A stretch of 6,316 nt of DNA from Myxococcales bacterium (lineage in GTDB: Bacteria; Myxococcota; Polyangia; Fen-1088): NCBI GenBank assembly GCA_003159055.1, contig PMLH01000174.1, positions 4,075 through 10,390 of the forward strand, in the 5' to 3' direction. The notes beneath the pieces are model-generated. The model was not told the DNA's origin. It was given only the letters and a program-made list of their open reading frames with translations, and did not search any database. The translations under genes were made by a program, and so were the position numbers. Of the stretch, positions 1-5,461 are shown piece by piece; the first letter of the stretch is position 1, and each line of letters begins with the position of its first letter.

Positions 1-121
1 CTTTCACCACGGGCTGCTAGCGGGGGCAAGCGTGAGCATGGTCGCCCTTCATCGGTGGTGTCCTTTGCAATCGCTGACCGAGACGTGGCAGTGTGGGGCA
101 AAATCGACTGGAGGATCCATC
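1..121. other. Left-edge region without a supported gene; leader of the lipoprotein gene
   Basis: I see no complete gene here. The lipoprotein frame stays open upstream to a GTG at 32, but the extra 30 residues (containing W, H, C and Q and no signal-like features) would place the signal peptide internally, so they are not counted as coding. A TAG at 18-20 closes a short plus-strand frame reading F-T-T-G-C; it could be the tail of an upstream gene but is too short to support. I found no convincing -35/-10 pair. Confidence 0.5.
110..114 (+). promoter_or_regulatory. Shine-Dalgarno site GGAGG of the lipoprotein gene
   Basis: A perfect GGAGG lies seven bases before the GTG at 122. It decides the start: the GTG it serves opens directly into a lipoprotein signal peptide, whereas the upstream in-frame GTG at 32 lacks a comparable site and would bury that signal. 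Confidence 0.8.
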
Positions 122-1219
122 GTGAAATTGTTCGTCGCTTGCTTGGCCATCTTGGTCATGTTTTCTGGTTGTGGGGCGCGGTCACCGATGGATTGTTACC
201 CAGGCACGGAGGGTTGCGACTGCGACGTATACGGAAGGTGCGGTCCAGGGTTGGTCTGCGCGAGTGGTTGGTGCGAGGAGCAAACTGCGATTCTGGCGTC
301 GGGTGGGGCCTCCGGCAGCGCTTCTTCGCCAGCCCAAGCAGGTGCTGGGGGAGGACCAGGCGCAGTCGGGGGAACCGTCGGTGCAGGCGGAATCGTGGCC
401 TCGGGAGGGACACCTGCTCCTGCGGGCGGCGCAGGTCCCGGCGGCGTTGTCAGTTTCGGAGGCTTCGTGGCCGCTGGCGGCGCGATCGGCTTTGGCGGCC
501 GCACGGGTTTGGGAGGCCAGACCGGCTACGGCGGCTCAGGCGGGCGGGGTAGTCTGGCAACCGGCGGCCGTATCGGCAGCGGTGGCGACGGCGCCGGGAC
601 CGTCGGCACCGGTGGACTTGGGCCAGGCGGCGTATCTGGCGCTGCCGGCAACACGGTCAATTTCGTTAACGGCCGGGCAGAAGGTGCAATGACCGGGAAT
701 GGCTGGGTTTCCCTGGGCGAGCTCGATACCGTGTCGGACCCGACGTGCGCTGGCGCGCAAGTCACGTCGAGCAGCCCATGCTCAACCTTCGAATGGCCGA
801 GCAACACGGGCTTGTGTGCCTCCGGCAAGGTCCCAGCCTTGCCCGCGTCGCCGAAGCCGTCGGACAATTCGGCCAATTGGGGAGTCCTGATTGGTGCCGA
901 CGCAACCTATCCCGCAGGCGGAGGCCTCGGCCGGTCGTTCCAGACAATCACGCTCAATTTCTCGGGCAATCCCCAAACTGGCATCCGCGCCGCCCTTCAC
1001 CGGAAGGGAGACCCGGATGCCACCAACTACTGTGCGACAGTGAAGTCAGGCAGTCCCGTCGCCTTCGCTGCGTTCAATACGCAGTGCTGGGACGGGACGG
1101 GAGTGAACCTGTCGGCGGCCGACCTGGCCAATCTCGATTGGATTGGTATTCAGGTCCCGTCGGCCTCGTCGGCCATCGCCATCACCAACCTCTGCCTGAC
1201 CGGTATCACCTTCAAGTAG
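122..1219 (+). CDS. Secreted lipoprotein with cysteine motif, Gly-rich hexapeptide linker and C-terminal domain
   Basis: This is a 365-residue protein of unknown function. Residues 1-17 form a short lipoprotein signal: Lys2, a hydrophobic stretch and the lipobox F-S-G-C, with Cys17 as the predicted lipidated residue. Residues 25-51 carry six cysteines (25, 32, 34, 40, 46, 51) in a C-x-P-G-T-E-G-C-x-C pattern, a compact disulphide-rich module I associate with surface lipoproteins of myxobacteria. Residues about 61-176 are almost purely Gly, Ala, Ser, Thr and Val and are built on a GG-start hexapeptide. Residues about 178-365 are of normal composition, with six more cysteines (209, 220, 232, 304, 322, 358) and alternating beta-type segments. 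This suggests an extracellular beta-sandwich, possibly a ligand or carbohydrate binder, but no family can be named with certainty. The GTG start is chosen for its GGAGG site and signal peptide. The stop codon abuts the stop of the opposing sodB gene. The lipoprotein call is firm; the function is unknown. Confidence 0.85.
   Translation: MKLFVACLAILVMFSGCGARSPMDCYPGTEGCDCDVYGRCGPGLVCASGWCEEQTAILASGGASGSASSPAQAGAGGGPGAVGGTVGAGGIVASGGTPAPAGGAGPGGVVSFGGFVAAGGAIGFGGRTGLGGQTGYGGSGGRGSLATGGRIGSGGDGAGTVGTGGLGPGGVSGAAGNTVNFVNGRAEGAMTGNGWVSLGELDTVSDPTCAGAQVTSSSPCSTFEWPSNTGLCASGKVPALPASPKPSDNSANWGVLIGADATYPAGGGLGRSFQTITLNFSGNPQTGIRAALHRKGDPDATNYCATVKSGSPVAFAAFNTQCWDGTGVNLSAADLANLDWIGIQVPSASSAIAITNLCLTGITFK
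302..631 (+). repeat. Gly-rich hexapeptide (18-base period) repeat inside the lipoprotein gene
   Basis: Residues 61-170 of the lipoprotein can be split into units that each begin with Gly-Gly. Eight units are exactly six residues long: GGTVGA, GGIVAS, GGVVSF, GGFVAA, GGAIGF, GGRTGL, GGQTGY and GGRIGS. Five run back to back (residues 107-136, bases 440-529). Other units are 5, 7, 10 or 11 residues. Position 5 is often Gly again, and position 6 is small or hydrophobic/aromatic. The DNA is therefore an imperfect 18-base repeat. It probably forms an extended linker or a polyglycine-type helix; that is inference. Confidence 0.75.
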
Positions 1220-1798
1220 CTACTTTAGGTTCTGGCTGGCGAAGTCCCAATGGACCAGCTTCCAGAACGCCTCGACGTAGGCTGCGCGCGCGTTCCGATA
1301 GTCGACGTAGTAGGCGTGTTCCCAGACGTCGACGGTCAGGATGGCGCGCTTGCCGTCTTTGATCGGCGTGCCGGCGTTGCTGGTCTGCTCCACCCCAAGC
1401 GAGCCGTCCGCGTTCTTCACCAACCACGCCCAACCGGATCCAAACTGAGTGATGGCGGCGTTGGTCAGCTTCTCTTTGAAGCTCGCGAACGAGCCGAAGC
1501 TCTTCGTGATGGCGTCTGCCAGCGCGCCGGTCGGTTCACCGCCGCCCTTGGGCGATAGGCAGTTCCAGTAGAAGCTGTGGTTCCACACCTGGGCGGCGTT
1601 GTTGAAGAGGCCGCCCGACGCCTTCTTGATGATGTCTCCGAGGGAAAGCTCGGCGAATTCGGTGCCAGCAATTAGCTTGTTCAGGTTCGCAACGTACGTG
1701 GCGTGATGTTTGCCGTAGTGGAAATCGATGGTCTCGGCGGAAATGTGCGGCGCCAAGGCATCCTTGGCCCATGGCAGTTGCGGTAGCTTGTGTTCCAC
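1220..1798 (-). CDS. sodB: Superoxide dismutase, iron type (Fe-SOD)
   Basis: A complete 192-residue enzyme that converts superoxide to hydrogen peroxide and oxygen, probably in the cytoplasm because no signal peptide is visible. All four metal ligands of the Fe/Mn family are present: His27 (FHYGKHH), His74 (WNHSFYW), Asp157 and His161 (DVWEHAYY). The active-site glutamine is Gln70 in NNAAQVWNH. That position, rather than the later one used by Mn enzymes, together with FGSGWAWL (119-126) points to the iron type. Length matches E. coli SodB, and from memory many blocks are identical or nearly so (AKDALAPHISAETI, FNNAAQVWNH, SNAGTP, TVDVWEHAYY, DYRNAR). The start is a GTG with AAGGAG six bases upstream. 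The gene is the last of a probable yhbY-punA-sodB unit and lies 35 bases after punA. Its stop touches the stop of the convergent lipoprotein gene, leaving no room for an intergenic terminator. Metal type is judged from motifs only; cambialistic use cannot be excluded. Confidence 0.97.
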   Translation of the reverse strand: MEHKLPQLPWAKDALAPHISAETIDFHYGKHHATYVANLNKLIAGTEFAELSLGDIIKKASGGLFNNAAQVWNHSFYWNCLSPKGGGEPTGALADAITKSFGSFASFKEKLTNAAITQFGSGWAWLVKNADGSLGVEQTSNAGTPIKDGKRAILTVDVWEHAYYVDYRNARAAYVEAFWKLVHWDFASQNLK

Positions 1799-1804
1799 GG
1801 CGTT

Positions 1805-1810
1805 CTCCTT
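1805..1810 (-). promoter_or_regulatory. Shine-Dalgarno site AAGGAG of sodB
   Basis: On the minus strand AAGGAG stands six bases before the GTG start at 1798-1796. It supports that GTG as the true start and shows that sodB has its own strong translation signal even if it is co-transcribed with punA. Confidence 0.8.
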
Positions 1811-1833
1811 GCAGGCTGATGTCGGTACGGTGG

Positions 1834-2691
1834 CTACGAATGAGATGCTCCAGGGGGCAGTCGCGTTACCACGGCTTCCAGCAATTCGCCCATGCGCGCA
1901 GCGCCGGCGGCTGCGGCCGAGGTCACGTGCTCGTGGCTGAGCTTCGCCTTGTCGATGCCCGCCGCTGGGTTCGCGACCATCGACAGCCCCAGCACGGCGA
2001 GGCCGGAGTGTCGGGCGGCGATCACTTCGTGAACTGTCGACATGCCGACCAAATCCGCACCCAGCACGCGTAGCATGGAAACCTCGGCCGGGGTCTCGTA
2101 GGCCGGACCGGGCATGGCCGCGTACACGCCCTCGCGCAGGCGCGCGCCGAACAGGCCCTGTGCAACCTCACCGGCGAGCTGACGCAAACCCGGCGCGTAG
2201 GGTTCCCCCATGTCGAGGAAGCGGGGGCCCAGCCGCTCGTCGTTGGGCCCGACCAGGGGCGAGGTGCCGCTCAAGTTGATGTGGTCCCGAATCGCGACGA
2301 TCTCTCCAACGGAATACGACGGATCGATCCCGCCGGCCACGTTGGTGATGATTGCAGTCTGCGCGCCCAGCGTCGCGGCGACGCGCACCGGGAAGCCGAT
2401 TTCCGCCGCCGGATAGCCTTCGTAGGCGTGCACCCGTCCGCAGAAGATCAAGATTTTCTTTGCTCCCCAACGGCCGCACAGCAACCGTCCCGGGTGCCCT
2501 GCCACCGTCGGCTCCGGAAGCCCGGGCAATGCGGCGTAGGGAACCGAGCGCGCCTCGGGTAGACGGTCTGCGGCGGCGGCCAGTCCCGAGCCGAGCACGA
2601 CGACGACATCGGATGCGTCGGCTTCCAGGCGCAGAGCCACCGCTTCGGCGGCTGCTTGAATGCGGTCGTGCAGGCTGGCGGCGATCTTCAT
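1834..2691 (-). CDS. punA: Purine nucleoside phosphorylase, class I trimeric type
   Basis: A complete 285-residue enzyme that splits inosine or guanosine with phosphate into free base and ribose-1-phosphate for purine salvage in the cytoplasm. Class I (human/M. tuberculosis type) landmarks are visible. LGSGL (33-37) and AGHPGR (64-69) hold the phosphate-site Ser35 and His66, and GRVHAYEG (85-92) has Arg86 and His88. TNVAGG follows at 116-121, YETPAE (198-203) carries Glu199, GMSTVHE (216-222) has Ser218, Asn241 lies in VANPAAG, and His253 in SHEHV. The Glu199/Asn241 pair matches human Glu201/Asn243 and predicts 6-oxopurine preference; His253 matches human His257, which contacts the ribose 5'-OH. 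Two base-pocket neighbours differ from human: Val118 for Ala116 and Ala240 for Thr242. The ATG start overlaps the yhbY stop as ATGA, so translation is probably coupled. sodB follows after 35 bases. Family call is firm; exact substrate range is inferred. Confidence 0.95.
   Translation of the reverse strand: MKIAASLHDRIQAAAEAVALRLEADASDVVVVLGSGLAAAADRLPEARSVPYAALPGLPEPTVAGHPGRLLCGRWGAKKILIFCGRVHAYEGYPAAEIGFPVRVAATLGAQTAIITNVAGGIDPSYSVGEIVAIRDHINLSGTSPLVGPNDERLGPRFLDMGEPYAPGLRQLAGEVAQGLFGARLREGVYAAMPGPAYETPAEVSMLRVLGADLVGMSTVHEVIAARHSGLAVLGLSMVANPAAGIDKAKLSHEHVTSAAAAGAARMGELLEAVVTRLPPGASHS
2688..2691 (-). promoter_or_regulatory. ATGA stop-start overlap of yhbY and punA
   Basis: The punA ATG (2691-2689) and the yhbY TGA (2690-2688) share bases. 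Such an overlap is a usual sign of translational coupling in one mRNA. An AGGA at 2699-2696 on the minus strand, only four bases before the ATG and inside the yhbY coding end, can serve as the ribosome site. Confidence 0.85.
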
Positions 2692-3083
2692 GATTTCCTG
2701 GCGAGTCTAGCAGGCGCCTTGGTCTTGGGGCCGACGCTCTCTGCGGACTTCTCGGACTTTTCGTATTTGGGCCGTTTGGGGTGGCGCTTGTACAGCAAGA
2801 TGGTCCGGCCGAGAATCTGCGCGACCTTGACGCCGGGATCGCTGCCCAGGCGGTCGGCCACCTCGAAACGGGACTCGGGGCATTCGGTGCCGAGCTTGAC
2901 CTTGATGAGCTCGTGGTCGACGAGAGCGCGCGCAACTTGCGCCACCACGGGGTTGGTGACCCCTTGCTTGCCGATTTGCACGACCGGGTCGAGTGCGTGG
3001 CCGGCGCTGCGCAGGGTTCGCCGTAGAGGCGCCGACGGCATCAGGGAGCGCTTGCGCGGATTGGTTGGGATTGGCATGGCCAC
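2688..3083 (-). CDS. yhbY: YhbY-family RNA-binding protein (CRM domain)
   Basis: A small basic RNA-binding protein of the YhbY/CRS1 family; E. coli YhbY associates with pre-50S ribosomal particles. The CRM domain spans roughly residues 18-100. It has LRSAGHALDPVVQIG, the loop GKQG (38-41) corresponding to the family GxxG RNA-binding loop, DHELIKVKLGTE (56-67, very close to E. coli HHELIKVKIATE), and a closing QILGRTILLYKR strand. A Lys/Arg-rich tail (residues 101-131) extends beyond the usual roughly 97-residue length and may add RNA contacts. The start is uncertain: GTG at 3083, ATG two codons later (3077), or ATG at 3041 giving 117 residues; none has a clear Shine-Dalgarno site. The residues before the last of these (rich in Pro, Arg and Lys) are not needed for the fold. 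It heads the yhbY-punA-sodB unit and is divergent from the kinase gene. Confidence 0.92.
   Translation of the reverse strand: MAMPIPTNPRKRSLMPSAPLRRTLRSAGHALDPVVQIGKQGVTNPVVAQVARALVDHELIKVKLGTECPESRFEVADRLGSDPGVKVAQILGRTILLYKRHPKRPKYEKSEKSAESVGPKTKAPARLARKS
2696..2699 (-). promoter_or_regulatory. Probable ribosome binding site AGGA of punA
   Basis: The minus strand reads AGGAAATC before the ATG. The AGGA core is four bases from the start, a little short, and lies within the last codons of yhbY, consistent with coupled reinitiation. Confidence 0.5.
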
Positions 3084-3107
3084 AAAATGCCACAGGTCCG
3101 CCGAAGC

Positions 3108-3120
3108 TAACAGCGTGTTA
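3108..3120. repeat. 13-base palindrome TAACA-GCG-TGTTA, possible operator
   Basis: Perfect 5-base arms TAACA and TGTTA flank GCG. The element sits near the centre of the divergent region and is AT-rich against a GC-rich background, as expected of a regulator site or part of a promoter. Short arms of this kind also arise by chance in 91 bases, so the operator role is only a suggestion. Confidence 0.3.
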
Positions 3121-3161
3121 AACTCCGCCTCGGCGCCTGGGCCTCTCGGCGCTTCTCGACT

Positions 3162-3166
3162 GGAAA
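3162..3166 (+). promoter_or_regulatory. Weak ribosome binding site GGAAA for the kinase GTG start at 3175
   Basis: GGAAA lies eight bases before the GTG at 3175. It is weak, but the alternative GTG at 3115 has nothing better, and the extra residues it would add carry no recognisable feature. This tips the choice to 3175. Confidence 0.4.
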
Positions 3167-3174
3167 CTTCTTAC

Positions 3175-5436
3175 GTGGAAAAGCGAACTTCGGCAGAGCG
3201 CAATCGAACCGCCACGGCGAACACGCAGCTGGCGCTCCCGCCGGGCGAAATCATTCCCGGTACGCGCTATCGCATCGTCAGCCGCGTGGGGGCTGGCGCG
3301 ATGGGCGCGGTGTACCAGGCCGAGCACGTCGATCTGGAGAAACGCGTGGCGCTCAAGACGCTGCTGGGGGCGAGTGCGCGCGATCCCAAGGCGATCGAAC
3401 GCTTTCGGCAAGAGGCGAGGGCAGCATCCAAAATTGGCAGTCCTTTCATCTGTGACGTAACCGACTTCGGCACGCTGCCTGACGGGCAGGTGTTTTACGT
3501 GATGGAGTACATTGATGGGCCGTCCTTGCGTCGGGTGCTCGACGTGGACACGTTCGTCGCTGCCCCACGGGCCATAGCGATCTTGCGGCAGATCTGCAAA
3601 GCGCTGGGTGCCGCGCACGAAAAGGGCATCATTCACCTCGACGTGAAGCCCGACAACATCATGCTCGCCGCCAGCGGGCGACGGGGTGGCATGGTCCGCG
3701 TCGTGGATTTCGGCATCGCCGGGCTCATCAGCGCGGAACCGCCGCCGGAAGGGACCCCGCCCGAGGAGCACGTCGTCGGAACGCCAGACTACCTCGCACC
3801 GGAGCGAATCCGGGGCAAAGGCTACGATCAGCGCAGCGACGTGTATTCCCTCGGTGCGATGGCCTACGAGATGCTGACCGGTACGTGCCCGTTCTGGCAC
3901 GACGACGTGATGACGACCCTCAGCCGGCACGTCACGGATAAGCCGAAGCCCTTGCGGCAGCAGGCCCCGAATCTCGGGATCCCGGAGCCGATCGAGACGG
4001 TCGTCCTGCAAATGCTGGAGAAGAAGCCGGCCGAACGACCCCAAAGCATGGCCGTGGTCGAGGCGATGCTGTGCGAGGCGCAGATCGCCGCCCGGCTGCA
4101 GACGGAGTGGGACGACCTGGAGTTGCCCGAGGTCGACGAGGAATGGCGTAAGAAGTTGGCGGACCGGATGCCGTCGCCTCGTTCGCGCAAGTTGCGCCGT
4201 CTGGCCGTGGTGTCGGGCCTGGTGGCCGTGGTCGGGATCGCGCTGGCGCTCTACTTTGGTCTTCGCCGGCCGAAAGAGATCTACACGCCGATTTACGTCG
4301 AGGTCACGAAGACTGACGAGCCCGAGACCGGCGCGCCCTGGCTGCGCAAGGCGGGCGTGGCGGCATCGGCCGAGCGCTTTCTTGAACCACCCTCGGACTC
4401 GGCCCTCAGCTACATCGAACGGGCAGAGGGTGAGGCGAAACGGTTGGGCACGGCGTCCGGGGGCGCGGCACTTTTGCGACGCCTCTATGGAAACCAGTTC
4501 CGCAGCCTCGGCAATGCCTTGCTGGAGGCGAAGCTGACCGACCTCGCTTCGGTACGCTTCGGCGAAGCGCTGCGCTTCTTGCCGGGCGATGCCGATCTGC
4601 GTACCAAGCTCGGCCTGGCGGCCGGGGCTCGCGCAACGTCCGACAAGGAGAACGAGACCAACGTCGCCGCCAGCGGTGCCGCGCGAAAGTCTCTCGACGA
4701 GGCGACGCGAATCGCCGCCGAGCTCTTCTCGGCAGTTGTTTCCGGTAAGTATTCGCAGGCCCGGGTTTCTCTGGCGCGGCTGCTCGAAGTCGACAAGGAC
4801 AGCCGGCAAAGCGCACGCCTGTCCGACGAATTCCGCCGGCGCGCCCAGGGGCTGTGGGAAGGCGGCAAGCGCGAGCAGGCTCGGCCGCTCTACCAGATCG
4901 TCGCCGAGCTCGACCCCAAGGATTTGCTCGCGCGCGACCGTGCCGGTGGCAAGGATGACGAACCGCCGCCTACGGCGACGGCTGAGCCGCTGCTCGTCGC
5001 GGAAAGTACCAAGGGTGCGAGAAAGAAGAGCGCCGCGGGAAGGGCCTTCGACGAAGACTCGCCGCGCGACCGTGCCGCCTCAGCCAAGGCCGCTGCGGAG
5101 GGGGCGACGGCTCTGTCTCGGGGTGATTGGGTGAAGGCGCAGACCGCCTTCGACCGGGCGGTACGCGCTGACGCCAGCAATCCCGAAGCCGTTGCGGGCC
5201 TGGCCGAGGTCGCGTTCGAAAACGCCCGCTACACCGAAGCGCTCGACTATGGCCGGCGCGCGGTTCACCTACAATCAAAGGCGTCGAAGTACCACGTCGT
5301 GGTCGGCGACGCCTATTTCAAGCTGCTCCGTTACGACGAGGCGTTGGCCGCCTACCGACGAGCGGCCGCTCTGTCCCCACAAGACGAGGGCATCAAGGCC
5401 CGCATCGGTCGTGTGATGGCGCGACTGGGACAGTAG
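3175..5436 (+). CDS. Transmembrane Ser/Thr protein kinase with C-terminal TPR repeats
   Basis: A 753-residue PknB-type (Hanks) kinase that phosphorylates Ser/Thr of unknown targets. The kinase domain covers about residues 30-300. It has the Gly loop GAGAMGAVY (39-47), Lys61 in VALK, Glu80 of helix C, HLDVKPDNIM (154-163) with Asp156, Lys158 and Asn161, DFG (178-180), GTPDYLAPE (202-210), Asp222 in SDVYSLG, and Arg288 in subdomain XI. All catalytic residues are present, but HRD is HLD, so it is a non-RD kinase. The activation loop is Pro/Glu-rich. An acidic linker (310-325) and a basic RSRKLRR precede one membrane helix at about 343-363, placing the kinase inside and the rest outside the inner membrane. 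The outer part is helical: TPR-like segments near 436-480 and 548-582, a charged Pro/Ala linker (588-630), then about three TPRs (634-736). There are no PASTA repeats. GTG 3175 is preferred over GTG 3115. The frame is open back to 2656 but there it is antisense to yhbY. Ligand and substrates are unknown. Confidence 0.92.
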   Translation: MEKRTSAERNRTATANTQLALPPGEIIPGTRYRIVSRVGAGAMGAVYQAEHVDLEKRVALKTLLGASARDPKAIERFRQEARAASKIGSPFICDVTDFGTLPDGQVFYVMEYIDGPSLRRVLDVDTFVAAPRAIAILRQICKALGAAHEKGIIHLDVKPDNIMLAASGRRGGMVRVVDFGIAGLISAEPPPEGTPPEEHVVGTPDYLAPERIRGKGYDQRSDVYSLGAMAYEMLTGTCPFWHDDVMTTLSRHVTDKPKPLRQQAPNLGIPEPIETVVLQMLEKKPAERPQSMAVVEAMLCEAQIAARLQTEWDDLELPEVDEEWRKKLADRMPSPRSRKLRRLAVVSGLVAVVGIALALYFGLRRPKEIYTPIYVEVTKTDEPETGAPWLRKAGVAASAERFLEPPSDSALSYIERAEGEAKRLGTASGGAALLRRLYGNQFRSLGNALLEAKLTDLASVRFGEALRFLPGDADLRTKLGLAAGARATSDKENETNVAASGAARKSLDEATRIAAELFSAVVSGKYSQARVSLARLLEVDKDSRQSARLSDEFRRRAQGLWEGGKREQARPLYQIVAELDPKDLLARDRAGGKDDEPPPTATAEPLLVAESTKGARKKSAAGRAFDEDSPRDRAASAKAAAEGATALSRGDWVKAQTAFDRAVRADASNPEAVAGLAEVAFENARYTEALDYGRRAVHLQSKASKYHVVVGDAYFKLLRYDEALAAYRRAAALSPQDEGIKARIGRVMARLGQ

Positions 5437-5445
5437 CCGGCGTTC

Positions 5446-5461
5446 GTTGACTGGTTGACTA
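5446..5461. repeat. Tandem direct repeat of 8 bases at the convergent junction
   Basis: GTTGACTG is followed directly by GTTGACTA, two 8-base units differing only in the last base. The second unit contains the stop codon of the minus-strand gene (CTA at 5459-5461). The two genes converge here with 22 bases between stops, and I see no GC-rich hairpin with a T-run that would act as a terminator. The repeat probably arose by slippage. Confidence 0.6.

Larger units (their letters stand above)
3084..3174. promoter_or_regulatory. Divergent intergenic region between yhbY and the kinase gene
   Basis: These 91 bases separate the outward-reading yhbY and kinase genes, so promoters for both must lie here or inside the neighbouring 5' ends. 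The middle (about 3103-3123) is richer in A and T than its surroundings and contains a 13-base palindrome. I could not pick out a convincing -35/-10 pair for either direction. If the kinase starts at the alternative GTG 3115, the region shrinks to 31 bases. Confidence 0.55.

Noticed and set aside
1..20. Possible tail of an upstream plus-strand gene ending F-T-T-G-C-stop
   Set aside because: Only five codons are visible, so coding cannot be judged.
86..100. Sigma-54-like site (TGGCA...GGCA)
   Set aside because: The spacing between GG and GC is nine bases instead of ten, and the second half lacks the TT before GC.
32..121. Thirty-codon N-terminal extension of the lipoprotein
   Set aside because: It would place the signal peptide and lipobox internally. 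The GTG at 122 has GGAGG at ideal distance.
1220..1798. Recent transfer of sodB from gamma-proteobacteria, because of its close resemblance to E. coli SodB
   Set aside because: Fe-SOD is highly conserved and widespread, and the gene's GC-rich codon use looks like that of its neighbours. Resemblance alone does not show transfer.
2168..2935. Minus-strand 255-codon frame across yhbY and punA
   Set aside because: It is out of frame with two clear conserved genes and has an Arg/Ser/Pro-rich shadow composition.
2656..3174. Upstream extension of the kinase frame by up to 173 codons
   Set aside because: It runs antisense through yhbY and into punA. The composition is unlike a kinase N-terminus, and the GTG at 3175 leads into the kinase domain with a plausible ribosome site.
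3118..4809. Long minus-strand open frame of 563 codons antisense to the kinase gene
   Set aside because: It lies wholly opposite a well-supported kinase. Its translation is rich in Arg, His, Leu and Gln with no domain, as expected of a shadow frame in GC-rich coding DNA.
5437..5458. Terminator between the kinase and the propeller-like gene
   Set aside because: The 22 bases contain no stable GC stem and no T-run in either direction.
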